64,000 nucleotides of DNA from Achatina immaculata. Its lineage: Eukaryota > Mollusca > Gastropoda > Stylommatophora > Achatinidae. The DNA lies in the NCBI GenBank assembly GCA_009760885.1, contig CM019704.1, forward strand, positions 16,899,429 through 16,963,428, read 5' to 3'. Positions within the stretch are counted from its first letter, which is position 1. Every line of letters begins with the position of its first letter. The notes beneath the pieces are model-generated. The model did not search any database. It saw only the letters and a program-made list of their open reading frames with translations, and was not told the DNA's origin. The position numbers and the translations under genes were made by a program. This document shows positions 20,746 to 33,098 of this stretch, piece by piece.

Positions 20746-22941
20746 AAGAAAAGAAACACAAAAAGATGAATACTCGGAAAGGAAAATACATTTTTTAGTG
20801 TCAGTGTCCCTCGTGAGTCCATATAACTTGTCATGGTTAGACGAGACATAAGTGATAAGGATGAATGCATCATCACAATATTTTCGAATTTTTCATCTTC
20901 CGTGCTCTAACCACATGGCTCTGGCGTGCCCGAGAGTCGGGTACAGTGGGTCGATCAGCCACATCAAAGCCAAACTGTCGGAGCCAGTCCTGTGGCCATT
21001 GTCTTCACGGCTGTCCGTCGGGTAGAAGTTACCAAGCCATAAACCACGTGCATAAGAAGGTCTCGTGCTCCAAGCGCCAGATTTAGTGACGATCTCTTGC
21101 CAAGCGGGGAAGTTCTGGGAACTACTTTCACTCCCAGGCCGTACCCACTGAACCCTTCACCAAATACACAGAAAAACACTTACAGGAGCAGAAGGTGCGG
21201 GTAAGCAAGGGGATATATTGTCCGAAATGCTGCTTCTGCTACAAACTAGAACCATGTCATCTTTGATGTATACACCAAGTATATTTCTGAAATCTGGTCG
21301 TCTGATTTCTGAATGGTTTGTGTCCATTCTGGGACACTGTTATTGGCTTGTACAAGTCTAGAAGGCAAAATATAAGAGCGGAAATAAAGGTGAAACGAAA
21401 AAGAAAAGAACTGCAAAAGAAGAAGAAGAATAAGAAGAAGAAGAAGAAGAAGAAGAAACTGACAGGCTGATTGCCTGCCTGATAATTTTCCTATGAATGT
21501 AAGTGAATGTTTGGGGCTACGTTAGCTGCACAGGTCTTCACAAGAATTCTTGATCAAGCGGAGTAGAGGATGGGCAATGTGGCTTCCTCTAGTTCTCCAA
21601 GTGCCCCCGCCCCTCCTTCCAAGAAAACAGGAAGTTTCTAAGCAGACTTCACTTTCAGAGACCAACATCCATCTCACCCAAGCTGGCTAGGCAGAAACAG
21701 CGCGACAGGCTGTTTTCAGATTTAGCGTGTGTGGCTCGGGTAGGATGTTAGTAGCATCTGGTCCCTGAGATCCTGGCCGCTCCTCCCCGCAGTCATCTCT
21801 GCCCACAGGCACGAGCTGAAGGTCAAACACGAAATATGGAACAAATATCAAAGCAAGTAATGAAGACAATTCGGAAGAAAAAAGTGAACATAATAAGAAG
21901 AATTCAGGGAAAAAAAATTAAAGGGAACGAAATTGTGCAACATATTTATTCAACATAAGAAACATTCAACAACAAAATATCGAAAAGAGAAGTAAGAAAA
22001 ATAACAAAACAGAACCACAGATTTCAACCCCAAAAGGAAACAGATGTTAAAACAGAAACCCCGGACATTGCTGTCATTTTAAAAAAGACCACAAAGCGAG
22101 CCCGGCGTCCCCACATACTTTACGTGTTCGCAGCATCCTCCGGAAAATGTTCCGGGAAGGTCATTAAGATATTGGTGAATTATAATTTCCGGGAAGTCCC
22201 CATGCTGTTTTTATGACCTGGAGAATTTTTTTTCTTTTTTTATGTTTGCCCTGATCCCTGGCAGCCGATAAAAACTCGAAGGACGGCATCGTTCAGAAAG
22301 GATAGCCGAAGCGTCCGGAAGGATGTTCTCTGGGATTTGGCAGCAGTGTTAAGAAACTGCCACGCTTCCGATACAGAGGCGCAGTTGCTAAGATCAGAAC
22401 CATGTTCCGGAATGACGGCTGCAAGATTTATGCTGGATTTCTTGCATTCTATCTAGAATTGCTTCAAATTTATGCTCGAGAATTGAAAGTTCGTTTGCAT
22501 TTTGGGCGGCGGAGAATTCGAAACATTTGAGAATTGAAGAATTCTGGTAAATACTGGCCATTGGCTCTGAAATGGAGGGAGGGAGGGAGGGAGGGAGGGG
22601 AGGGGGAAAGGAGGAGGTGAGAGAGAGATGGAGGGAGGAAGGGAGTGAAGGAGGGAGAGAGCGAGGATGAGGAAATATATGTCGAAGGAATTCTAGAAAA
22701 CAGATTGTGATATAAATAAGAGAAAAAAGGCAACACTAATGGAAAAAAACTAGCATTGAAAAAGCCATAGTGGAGAACGATGCACTGGTACACAACAAAA
22801 ACAACACAGTGTTCTGAACGAACAAATAATAGTCGGGACAAAATGTGTTATTTTTTTTATCGTCGTTTTTTTTTCAATTTTAGGTAGAAAGGGAAAAAAA
22901 CAACATATATTTCATGAACTCAAAAAAGAGAATAACGTCAA
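20746..22941. other. unassigned sequence with simple repeats
   Basis: It contains (AAG)n at about 21415-21460 and a GGGA/GGAG purine tract at about 22573-22660. The frames at 20865-21086 and 20964-21179 have no recognisable domain. No gene was recognised. Confidence 0.4.
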
Positions 22942-23015
22942 CAGATTATAAGATTGTCACAGATTACACGATTGTCGCAGATTACAAGATTGTCGCAGAT
23001 TATAAGATTGTCGCT
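22942..23015. repeat. 18-bp tandem repeat, 4 copies
   Basis: AGATTATAAGATTGTCGC and close variants repeat four times. Confidence 0.85.
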
Positions 23016-23171
23016 CAGGAACTTATACTTTGACGACCTTCATAACAGCATCCTCAGTACAAGCGTAGTACAGTCACCATGACCGTCTCCTTTTGGAGAC
23101 TAAAGATTTCTATATTCTTCAAAACGAAATTGATGAAGTATTTTATGCTTCCTCCGAAATTAACACGCTTC

Positions 23172-23211
23172 TTCTCTCTCTCTCTCTCTCTCTCTCCCCC
23201 CCCCCCCCCCA
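23172..23211. repeat. (TC)n followed by poly-C
   Basis: A TC microsatellite grades into a C-run of about 14. Arg-Glu and Ser-Leu frames over it are artefacts. Confidence 0.85.
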
Positions 23212-23343
23212 TGTTTCTAGCTGATACAGCATGCAACAACACAAATGAAATCTTTCATTGCACACAATTACATCTCCATTAATGCAACACAAAAGAAAAA
23301 AACACGAACGTGATGCATCATTACACACACTATAGGTCTAAAG

Positions 23344-23561
23344 CAGTGTTTTCCAACCTTTTTTTTTTATCATGCCCCACCTCAAAGAGTTTGATGCCCC
23401 CTCTTCCCCCCCCCCCCCCCCAACATAATAGTCAGCCAAGTTCTGAAAACTTATAAATATATTCTTATTGCCTTCGAAGATATTCGTCATTCCACCCCCC
23501 CCCACCCCCCCACCCACACTTCCACCGTCGTTAGACGTACGCCACAGGTTGGGAAACACTG
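23344..23561. mobile_element. hAT-like MITE, 218 bp with TIRs and TSD
   Basis: Left TIR CAGTGTTTTCCAACCT and right TIR AGGTTGGGAAACACTG match at 15 of 16 positions. Flanking octamers GTCTAAAG (23336-23343) and GTCTAAAA (23562-23569) match at 7 of 8. An 8-bp target duplication with CAGTG ends is diagnostic of the hAT superfamily. The interior has C-runs and no ORF, so it would need a transposase from elsewhere. Confidence 0.85.
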
Positions 23562-23768
23562 GTCTAAAAGAACATAATTTTATTCACATTTCAGGAGCGA
23601 TGTGACACAATAAAACCAGAAAACCTATCTAAGCTAGTCTGAAAATTCAATCGGCCATGAACATTACAGAAACATGAAATTGCTGTACGTCAGTGATATC
23701 TCATTTGTTTCAGTGTTGCCGAGGTAATTTCATAAATTTCAGTATAACATCAAATAAATGAAATTACA

Positions 23769-23797
23769 ATAATAATAATAATAATAATAATAATAAG
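23769..23797. repeat. (AAT)n microsatellite
   Basis: Nine uninterrupted AAT-type triplets. Confidence 0.9.
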
Positions 23798-24155
23798 GAC
23801 AATCCAACGTGAAGGTATAACAGTCATGTAACCCTAACCAGGTCGAGAATGAAACAGTACTAAGGCAAAAACGAAAAAAACGTTGTCAGCAAACAAATAG
23901 AAAGACAAACAAGAACAGTTAGTAACCAAACAGTATATACACTGAAAAGGTGACCCACCAAGATCGAGCCTCGATGTCACCGAGAACTATACGGGAAAGA
24001 ACACCATGACCTACCTTGATAATGCGGTCACTGACTCTGATTCCGTTGACGTCACCGACTCCGCCGGCTGTGACTCGTGATATCACTACGCCAACCGGTT
24101 CGTTATTGTTGTTGTTTTCTGGCTGTTGAAGAAAATGGACATCAGGAATGAAGAT

Positions 24156-24377
24156 AAGACTATACTCGGTGAATGAAAGGAAAGTACAAGATTATACTCG
24201 GTGAATGAAAGGAAAGTACAAGACTATACTCAGTGAATGATAGGAGATTACAAGAATATATTCGGTGAATGAAAGGAGAGTGTAAGACTATACTCAATGA
24301 ATGAAGGGAGAGTGTAAGACTATCCATAGTGAATGAAAGGAAAATACAAGACTATTCAGTGAATGAAAGGAGAGATA
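24156..24377. repeat. 32-bp minisatellite, 7 copies
   Basis: Units of ACTATACTCGGTGAATGAAA then GGAAAGTACAAG repeat about seven times, progressively diverging to the right. The array ends exactly where the minus-strand LINE-C copy begins. Confidence 0.9.
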
Positions 24378-24828
24378 GTTAGTCAGTCATTTGCATGTCT
24401 CTTGCTGAACTTTGCCTCCCTAACAGCTTTCCTGTAGGCCTCTCGGCTGTAATCAAGATGCCCTGCTGCTGAGACATCCATTTGGAGATTATCAGCGATG
24501 TCTTGCAGCCATCTTCGCCTTGGTCTTCTTCTCTTTCTTTTTCCCATTATGTACTCTTCCAAGACGGTCTTCTCTAAATTACCATGACGTTTAATTTGTC
24601 CAGTATATTTAAGTTTTCTCTGCTTAATCCTCTTTGCTAGTCAGCCTTCTTCAATACTAAGTTCTTGTAGTATGGATATATTTATTCTTTTTTTTTGTGT
24701 CCATGATATTTGAAGAACTCTTCTGTAGCATTTACATTCAAGGGCATTTATGTGTTTCTCAGCTGTTAAGTGTCCAGGTCTCACAGGCATATGTTGCGAT
24801 GGGAAAGTTAAATTTAACGATCCACAGC
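24378..24828 (-). mobile_element. LINE-C fragment, short 3' form
   Basis: Minus translation includes GHLTAEKHINALECKCYRRV, LQISWTQKKRINISILQEL and SIEEG, then the C-terminal segment ending near GACATGCAAATGA. The same protein segment is clearest at 62270-62700. It contains frameshifts and has no polymerase core. Confidence 0.85.
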
Positions 24829-25066
24829 CGGCCAAAACCCTATTCTACCTCCCTGGAAACAGACAACAGTCTGGGCAGGTGAATAAGGATCGTACTGGGA
24901 AGACGAACACGGTCCTAATAATGCGTCAAGGTGAAGTCTGGCGTATGGGCAGAACAGGGCAGAACTGCGACACACCGCAACCAACGCCATTTTGATGGGC
25001 GAACGAGGAAGACCAAGCTGATTACTTCAGTTCTTGTAGGCATCTTTCATTCTGCCACGTTTAGAG

Positions 25067-25255
25067 CAGTGGTTTCAAACTTGTGATCCGCAGCGCATTA
25101 TCAGATGGTCCTCGACTGCGTTATCGATTTGTTATTAAATACTATTTAGAAGTAGAACTTTATGGTATTATGATACAACATGTAGGATAATGTTACGCAA
25201 CTTATACATAGCTGGAAAAGTGGCTTTTAAATGTAAAAGGGTTGGGAAACCTCGG
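25067..25255. mobile_element. hAT-like non-autonomous element, short form
   Basis: The left end CAGTGGTTTCAAACTT and right end GGGTTGGGAAACCTCGG are degraded inverted repeats. Flanking octamers GTTTAGAG (25059-25066) and CTTTTGAG (25256-25263) agree at 6 of 8. It carries about 1.5 copies of a CATTATCAGATGGTCC-type unit that is expanded into an array in the related copy at 56897. Confidence 0.65.
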
Positions 25256-25664
25256 CTTTTGAGTGCCCCTTTCTATATTCAGCCTGAGCTTCGGTATCCC
25301 CTCGGTCTTTCTTTCTTCATGCTAACTAAACGTCAGTTTGGATGCGATTTCAATTTAGCTTAATGGCTTTCTGTCCCAACTGCCCGTGTGTACTGTGGCA
25401 TTTTGTCTCCAGATCTCTTCCTGAGGGAGCTGGCGAAAGTTTGATCAAGAAATCGTTTAAGCTTCCTTCTTGGGCTGGATCAACATGTGCCGAGACACGA
25501 AGCGAGGGACAAAAGAGAGAAGGAAAATGAGAAGGATAACTGAAACAAATACCTTTCCTGGCTACAGGAAATGACGGTGGATGGGGATAGTGGATGAAAA
25601 CAAATATGCTGAGAGATACTGAAGACTGGCATCCTAACAGGAATATTGTCGAAGAAAGAAAGAC

Positions 25665-25695
<31 letters not shown>

Positions 25696-27465
25696 AGGAA
25701 GGAAGGAAGGAAGGAAAAAAAACAGTACAAAAAATGAAGAAGGAAGTAAGCAAAAAAGAAATAAGGATGTTTTCAATGCCATAAAGAAATCAACGAAAGA
25801 GCTAGTGGGACAGAATTAACAATGAATGGAATTAAAGAAGATTAGCTGTAACAAACATTAGGACAGAGATTTCATACTTCAAAGCATTGGTCCCGGTGCA
25901 GACAGTCCTTCCAAAGATTATGCTAACTAGATGAAAAATATAATATGGTATAATATAATATAATGTGAACTTGTTGTCAGTGTAAGAAATTAAATTACTG
26001 CCCTTTAACCTGGATCTGTTTGGGGGCAAGATGGCTTCGTTTGATAGTGAAAACATATTATTGTGTCTAGCGAACTATGGCTGGTAATGAACTAACAACC
26101 TCACATACCTGCATGCTTTGCTGTCGGCACACATGTGTCTTGAGCAACAGATTGAGCATGTTAATTATCTTGTTTTGTGAGGCCATTCGCGGAGTGAATG
26201 AAAACCACAGTAGTCCATTTAATATTTATACCGGTACGTTTCGTGAAAAGAAAATCGTCATCATTGCACCGTCTGCTAAAATTTCTCACTTAAACAGCAT
26301 CAATGATTAAAAGCCTAAATAAACAGTACACAATAACGTACAAATGTCCACTTCGTACAATTTATTTCTCTCCTTACATTTTGGTCATAAACATAGCTTG
26401 AGGATTAAAAAAAAAATTTTTACAAATAAAATAACTTCGTTCATATAGTTTTTTTAAAAATAACGTTCAGACCTTAAATTAATTTCTAAGTTATAGGTAT
26501 GGAGTCCGTTTCTTTTAAAACATGACGGATGTGTTTATTATACAGTTTTTGTGGACGTTGGATTTATTTTTAGTCAGGAAGTCTAAGGGTTAAACAGCTT
26601 TTTAGACTAGGTATTTGTTTTTCACTTGTTACTTTCTTTGCCCTGTGACATCGTATTGTAACATACAGGCTCGATCAAATCAGGTTCCGTAACAAAACAC
26701 TGCAACGCATACATGAGACACTGATCATACAGTGTGGGTTGAATCTTACATATAGCCCTCGATCATGATGCAGTAAGCCAGACAGCCTTCCTTCTAGTAA
26801 TCTCCACTTTCCAAATATACACGGAGAAAGAAACAAACTGGCCGGAGAAGGAACTGTTCTAGGATCTGAGATAACACATTCATCACTAGAGCGGTCTCAG
26901 ACAGAATAACTCATCCTCTAATTCTGGAATAGAATAACTCATCCTCTATTTTCAGTGACGACTAAATGGTTTTCTAATCTGGGAAGAGAAACTCGTTCTC
27001 TAATTTAAGTATATAACTCACGATTTTATAATTTCCTTATCGAATAACTCACACTCAATTTGACCATAGAATAAATGATCCTATAATTTTGTTATATAAT
27101 AATTCATCTTTTTCGATAAAGAAAAAAACTATTCTCTTTCTTGCATATGAAATAAACGATCCTCTGATTTGGGCATTGAATAAAAGATCATCTACTTTGA
27201 TCCGTATAAATGAGTCGTTTTCAAGTAGGTCACGTATTTATAGAATACTAAATAGTAAGGGGGGGGGGAGGAATGTACACAATGCGGAGTGCCATACTTC
27301 CTTTGCCAAACCAGGCGTCTGAAACAAAAATAAGAATAATGGTTGTTTATTAACGAAAATACTTTCACATATAAACCACATATATACTTATATGTCCGCG
27401 ATCCGTCATATGAATTTTTCGACTCTCGACTTTCCAAAAATTTTCTAGACTTTTATGATACCGCC
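25256..27465. other. unassigned AT-rich sequence with (GAAA)n
   Basis: (GAAA)n and (GGAA)n tracts lie at about 25660-25716. Diverged repeats of an AACTCATCCTCTAATTT-like word occur at about 26900-27210. The 126-codon minus frame at 25350-25730 runs through the purine tract. No gene was recognised. Confidence 0.4.
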
Positions 27466-28010
27466 CGTGACTTACTTAGACATTCTATTTTACTGTATTG
27501 ATCTTTAGTCTCACATTCTATTTTCACTGTACTGTACGTTAGTCATACGTTCTATTTTAGTGCATTGTACTTGAGTCGGACATTCTATTTTACTGTATTG
27601 TACTTGAGTCAGATATTCTATTTTACTGTATTGTACTTTAGTCAGATATTCTATTTTACTGTATTGTACTTTAGTCAGATATTCTATTTTACTGTATTGT
27701 ACTTTAGTCAGATATTCTATTTTGCTGTATTGTACTTTAGTCGGATATTCTATTTTACTGTATTGTACTTTAGTCAGATATTCTGTTTTTTACTGTTTTA
27801 TATTTTAGTCAGGTATTCTATTTTACGGTATTGTACTTTATCATATATTATTCTATTTTACTGCATAGTATTTTGGTTAGATATTCATTTTACTATACTG
27901 TATTTTAACTAGATATTCTATTTTAATGTCTTCTATTTTGACCAGATATTCTATTTTAATGTCTTCTATTTTGACCAGATATTCTATTTTAATTCATTCT
28001 GTTTTAGATA
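27466..28010. repeat. 33-bp minisatellite, about 15 copies
   Basis: The unit GTACTTTAGTCAGATATTCT then ATTTTACTGTATT is 33 bp, giving an 11-codon periodic frame (FTVLYFSQIFY). Right-hand units are more diverged and longer or shorter by a few bases. Confidence 0.92.
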
Positions 28011-28719
28011 TTTTCAATTTCAGTCGGTCCTTAATGAAATGACGGAAAAGAGCAAGGAAAACAAAATGACCGTTAGGTTGCGAGCGCAAGATTTATAAAC
28101 CTGATTAGTGAGATACTATAAAAATGGGAAATGGTATTGAAAAACTATGACGCCCCAAATTGGCAGAAAATAACAAGATTGAGGAATAAAAACCTGACAT
28201 CTAACACCCAGTGTCGAACACGTGCAATGGTATACTCATTTCAGCTCAAAATTTAGAGGCCATCTGTCTTCTACAGCAAGACATTTCAAGCCATATTAGT
28301 TCATACCTCGAGACTGACTACAATTCCCCCCGAGTGAAATCTCATGCAGGCGTTAACACACACAATACAGGCTTTGAAAGTCCGCGACGTTTGATTAAAG
28401 ACTTAAAAATTACAGATGGTCGACGACATATTTCGACTTGTTGACTGAAAGTTGATGAAGGATTACATGAAGTTGTTGGCAAACACCGGTCAAAGCCAAG
28501 AGACGGATGACAGGAAATGAACATCTCCAAGACATGAAGATTGGTGCAGGATCGATGAGAACTGGTGGACGGAAGCCAGAAAAGACCATGACGTCTTCCG
28601 ACCTCTCAGAAATCAACTACCATCTCATAGTGGAGACTTAAAATGACAAGCAGGTCTTCGCATTTCAGCCATAAATTTCACTAGTTCGCCCTGTTGATTA
28701 AAACTTGTTGTCAGCGGGA
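28011..28719. other. unassigned sequence
   Basis: No repeat family recognised. Overlapping frames on both strands at 28211-28616 (60-77 codons) carry no recognisable domain. Confidence 0.4.
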
Positions 28720-29640
28720 TGGAGTCACATTTGTCAAATCATAATCTTCAGTAATATAGCTTCATCATTTTACAAATCATAATCTTCAGTAATATAGCTT
28801 CATCATTTTACAAATCATAGTCTTCTGTAATATAGCTTCATCATTTTACAAATCATAGTCTTCTGTAATATAGCTTCATCATTTTACAAATCATAGTCTT
28901 CTGTAATATAGCTTCATCATTTTACAAATCATAGTCTTCAGTAATATAGCTTCATCATTTTACAAATCAGTCTTCAGTAAAATAGCTTCATCATTTTACA
29001 AATTGTAGTCTTCAGTAATATAACTTTATCATTTCACAAACCATAGTCTTCAATAATATGGATTCATCGTTTTACAAATCATAGTCTTCTGTAATATAGC
29101 TTTATCATTTTACAAATCATAGTATTCAGTAATATAACTTCATCATTTTATAAATCAGTCTTCAATAATATAGCTTTATCATTTTACAAATCATAGTCTT
29201 CAATAACATAGTTTCATTATTTTACAAATTGTAGTCTTCAATACTAATGGGATTAGGTATCGCAGAAAACTGACTCGTTAACACCATAAAAATTAGAAAG
29301 CTGACATACTTAGGCCACATCAAAAGACACAATAGCTTGGAGAGATTGATAGTAGAAGGCATAGTGCCCGGCCACATCAAGAGACACAATAGCTTGGAGA
29401 GATTGATAGTAGAAGGCATAGTGTCTGGCAAAAGAGAAAAGCGACTGCCTCGCCGTTGGTGGACGCAGGACATCAGGAAAGTCTGAATGTGTCCTTGCCA
29501 GACATTGGTCAACGGGCGGCAGACCGTATTGCATTCAGGGAGGCTGTGAGGGAGACAACATTCTGGAAAGGACATGTCACACGAATGTATGAATGAGTCC
29601 TCAACAATGTAATTTCATCATTTTACAAATCATAGTCTTC
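28720..29640. repeat. 38-bp minisatellite, split by a LINE fragment
   Basis: The unit TCATAGTCTTCTGTAATATA then GCTTCATCATTTTACAAA repeats about 13 times to 29243. One further unit, TTTCATCATTTTACAAATCA, follows at about 29611-29640, after the LINE at 29244-29595. Confidence 0.88.
29244..29595 (+). mobile_element. LINE-F C-terminal fragment with 57-bp internal duplication
   Basis: Plus translation reads KLTYLGHIKRHNSLERLIVEG, then GHIKRHNSLERLIVEG again, then SGKREKRLPRRWWTQDIRKV and a stop. The motif matches GHIKRHDSLEKTVLEG in LINE-C, so it is a related family. The duplicated blocks start at 29313 and 29370. Possible imperfect target duplication: AGTCTTCAATA (29233-29243) and AGTCCTCAACA (29596-29606), 9 of 11. 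Confidence 0.8.
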
Positions 29641-29749
29641 AAGAGTACAAGTATATTCGTAATTTCATCAATTTCAAGTCAAATACCTTCACATGTCTCT
29701 TCAGGTTTGCAAATATTCTCTTCGTTCTCGGAAGCGTAATTTAGTTACT

Positions 29750-30425
29750 AGTCATCAGTCATTCATTTGCATGTCCCTTGCGGAACTTTGCCTCCCTAAT
29801 ACGTCTCCTCTAGGCCTCTCGGTTGTAAGCAAGATGCCCTGCTGCTGATGTATTCATTTGCAGATTATCAACGATGTCTTGCAGCCATCTTCGCCTTGGT
29901 CTCTTCTTCTCTTTCTTTTTTCCCATTATGCACCCTTCCAAGACGGACTTCTCTAAACTATTATGACGTTTAATGTGTCCAGAATATTTACGTTTTCTCT
30001 GTTTAATCCTCTTTACTAGCCAGCCTTCTTCAACACTAATTCTTGTAGTATAGATATATATATTTATTCTTTTCTGTGTTCTTCTGTAGCATTTACATTC
30101 AAGGGCATTTATGTGTTTCTCAGCTGCATATAATCCAGGTCTCACATGCAATGGGAAAGATGCATGTCCCTAAAAATCTTATTTTTGTAGTTCTGTCTGC
30201 TCCTCTCCACAGATTCTTTAGTTGTTTTACTTTCTGAAGAGTGATAGATGTCCTCCTTTTAATTTCCCTCATTGTATCTCCATTATTAGTTAGTAATGAT
30301 CCAAGATATTCAAAACTCTCCACTTCTTCTAATTTTTCCTCACTGATACATATTTCAGCTGCCTTGTTTGTTCTGTCAGTTGTCATCAATTTAGTTTTCT
30401 ACGAATTAAGATAGAGGTTTTGCTC
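29750..30425 (-). mobile_element. LINE-C fragment, short 3' form
   Basis: Minus translation gives TTDRTNKAAEICISEEKLEE, VESFEYLGSLLTNNGD, QLKNLWRGADRTTKIR, then AEKHINALECKCYRRT, GHIKRHNSLEKSVLEGCIMG and LQDIVDNLQMNTSAAGHLAY. It is split by a frameshift near 30130. It ends in GACATGCAAATGAATGA. It corresponds to the region after the polymerase catalytic core. Confidence 0.88.
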
Positions 30426-30536
30426 TTGTTCTTATAGTCCTCTTGTAGTTCTCTTATAGTTCTCTTGTTCTCAGGTTAGTATAGGTTAGCGTCATAATTT
30501 CTCTTTTTCTTGTAGTTTTACTCTTAAGTACCTCTA

Positions 30537-30605
30537 GTGTGGATATATTTGTCCATGATATTTGAAGAACTCTTCAGTAGAATTTACATTCAACGGCATT
30601 TCTTT
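30537..30605 (-). mobile_element. short LINE-C remnant
   Basis: GTCCATGATATTTGAAGAAC, TCTTCAGTAGAATTTACATT and CAACGGCATTT match 24695-24750 of another LINE-C copy. It is only about 70 bp. Confidence 0.6.
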
Positions 30606-31364
30606 AGTTACCACTGACTCATTTTCCCCTCAAGTTTTCCTGCCTTGAGCATGCCATCTGCCCTTCGCCTAAATATCATCTGTGGCGCTGAAATGGGAAG
30701 ACACAATATCTTATGTGCGATACGACGCGTTTAATGAACGTCATTTTGACACTAGACAGCCAGATATCGCCCCCGGGTGTCAAGTTTACAATCCACAGCT
30801 CAGAATCAACGTTTTATTACGTGCACTCATGTGGCGCAGTTGTTTGAATAGACTATCAGCTCGCGTGTGGTTACGGCTTGTCCAATAAAGTTCCCTTTCG
30901 ACAAATATGATCCAGGATTTACAACGTCCGAACTGGAACAGGAGGCACGTGCGTTCTGTAACGGGGTAACTTCCTCTTGGACCAAGGAAGAAAGGGTCTG
31001 ATGAAGCAAAAAGTGTCAAAGGAATATATTCTCGTGAGGAAAATGTGTAACCAGATAACATGAATGGAACATAATTTGGCCATTTATTGAAGTAAAAAAA
31101 AAATTAGTGTTGTTCATTTAGTAATTGTTAATCAATTTCTTACGGCAGTGTTTATTTTCTCGCATTTCTATTTCATATTCAGCGTTATGGAGGAGGTGTA
31201 ATGTTGCACAATGGGTAATACTCAACACTTGAAGAACATTAGAAAACAAATGTCAAGGAATTTTATGTTTTAGACGATATGAAGGTCCATGAATACAGCA
31301 GGACGTATAATATGTATTTCGAGGACCTAACCCCACACAATATGGGTCGTTATATTTTCTCAGG
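30606..31364. other. unassigned sequence
   Basis: Short frames on both strands at 30682-31061 overlap and have no recognisable domain. No repeat family was recognised. Confidence 0.4.
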
Positions 31365-31990
31365 GTTTTTAGTAAGCAATTTCGTTAACAGCGGCAGTGT
31401 TACACTTACTTTGTTGCACAGAGAGAGAGAGAGAGTGTGTGTGTTACGCTCATTTTGCTACAGCGGCAGTGTTACATTTACTTTGTTGCAGCGAGAGAGT
31501 GTTACGCTCATTTTGCTACAACGGCATTGCTACACTCATTTTGTTATTGCGGCAGTGTTATACACTCATTTTGTTACAGTAGCAGGCAGTGCTATACTCA
31601 TTTTGTTATAACGACAGTGCTACATCTTTTTTTTCTTGTTACAGTGATAGTTTTACATTCATTTTGTTACATCGACAGTTTTACACTCATTTTGTTACAT
31701 CGACAGTTTTACACTCATTTTGTTACATCGACAGTTTTACACTCATTTTGTTACATCGTTAGTTTTACACTCATTTTGTTACATCGACAGTTTTACACTC
31801 ATTTTGTTACATCGACAGTTTTACACTCATTTTGTTACATCGACAGTTTTACACTCATTTTGTTACATCGTTAGTTTTACACTCGTTTTTTACAGCAACA
31901 GTTTTTCACTCATTTTGTTATAACAGCAATGTTATACTTATTTTATTTATTTATTTATTTTTACAGTGGCAGTTTTACACTCATTTTGTT
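31365..31990. repeat. 28-bp minisatellite with a duplicated left module
   Basis: The right part (31645-31990) is a regular array of TTACACTCATTTTGTTACAT then CGACAGTT (28 bp). The left part (31365-31644) contains diverged units and two GAGAGA tracts. It is repeated as a block at 33518-33800. Frames rich in HSFCYI or TLILLHR are repeat artefacts. Confidence 0.88.
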
Positions 31991-32165
31991 ACTGTGATTG
32001 CTTTAATGCAGTAGAAAGATTTACAGTAAATTTGTAATCTGTTTAATCTGCAGCTTATTATTTAATGTGTGGCCCGCAGGAAATACTCCGATTTGTCCAT
32101 AAAAGCAAGTTATCGTTTCCTCATCAAATAGTTCTTTTCTCTTTCTACGTTCCCCAGTTTTCTAA

Positions 32166-32309
32166 TTATACAATAAACCTTTCGTTTAACTTTTCTGTAA
32201 TCTACAGTAAACCTTTCGTTTAACCTTTCTGCCATATACAGTAAACCTTTCATTTAACTTTTCCATCATCTACGGTAAACCTTTCGTTTAACTTTTCTAT
32301 CATCTTTTC
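32166..32309. repeat. about 36-bp minisatellite, 4 copies
   Basis: Units of AAACCTTTCGTTTAACTTTT followed by CTGTAATCTACAGT-like sequence repeat about four times. Confidence 0.8.
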
Positions 32310-32398
32310 TTATGCTAGCAACATTTAAGTTAATTTGTCTGTCCATGATTATATCTTTTTGACCAGGGATCACTGCTCTTTTTGTCCTTCCATTATTT

Positions 32399-32459
32399 TA
32401 TCCATCCATCCATCCATCCATCCATCCATCCATCCATCCATCCATCCATCCATCCATCT
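32399..32459. repeat. (CATC)n microsatellite
   Basis: About 15 perfect CATC units. Frames of HPSI repeats are artefacts. Confidence 0.95.
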
Positions 32460-32629
32460 TATTCATCCCTACAACATTCCTACCACCGACATCTCAGTCC
32501 GTGCTCTTTTTCATTCGTTCATCCATCCATCTTCCTCACGTCACTCCTGTCTGCTCGCCTACCTGTTGAAGAAAGACGTGTAACAACACTAATGTAGACG
32601 CGTGTAAAGACAACACAGGCTCCTGCAGG

Positions 32630-32770
32630 GTATCAAAATGCCGAGTGTAAGGCCCCGATGTGGTGTCAGCGCTCATATTTTCCTTGACCTCAAGATGCAC
32701 CAAGGGGTGAGGTGGTCAGCGTCAGGTTCAGCTGCCCTTTCCTTCCCCCTTTCCAGAAGTAGCCTGTACT
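32630..32770 (-). mobile_element. SINE type 2 body, 5' truncated
   Basis: On the minus strand, GGGGGAAGGAAAGG, CTGACCACCTCACCC and AGGTCAAGGAAAATATGAGC align in order with the body of the SINE at 7830-7925. The tRNA-like head is missing. Confidence 0.65.
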
Positions 32771-32816
32771 GCTTCATGACTAGAGCGCCCCCTAGAGGGC
32801 TTGAAATACCCAATTC

Positions 32817-33016
32817 ATTCATTCATTCATTTGCATGTCCCTTGCAGAACTTTGCGTCCCAAACAGCACTCCTGTAGGCCTCGAGGTTGTGAGCAAGATG
32901 GCCTGCCGCTCCTGCATCCATTTACAGATCGTCAACGATGTCTTGCAGCTATCTTCGTTTTGGTCTTCCTCTCTTTCTTTTTCCCATTATGTATCCTTCC
33001 AATACGGTCAATATAT
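32817..33016 (-). mobile_element. LINE-C 3' fragment with 13-bp target duplication
   Basis: The last 200 bp of LINE-C is on the minus strand, ending GACATGCAAATGAATGAATG. Perfect 13-bp duplications AAATACCCAATTC lie at 32804-32816 and 33017-33029. It is the shortest LINE-C copy with two exact edges. Confidence 0.88.
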
Positions 33017-33076
33017 AAATACCCAATTCTGCATGAGATATTAGCGCACTAACATCTACGCTGCTCAGGCGTGATA

Positions 33077-33098
33077 TATATATATATATATATATATG
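33077..33098. repeat. (TA)n microsatellite
   Basis: About 11 perfect TA dinucleotides. Confidence 0.9.

Noticed and set aside
33077..33098. (TA)n as a cruciform origin or regulatory site
   Set aside because: It is a short perfect dinucleotide microsatellite with no supporting context.
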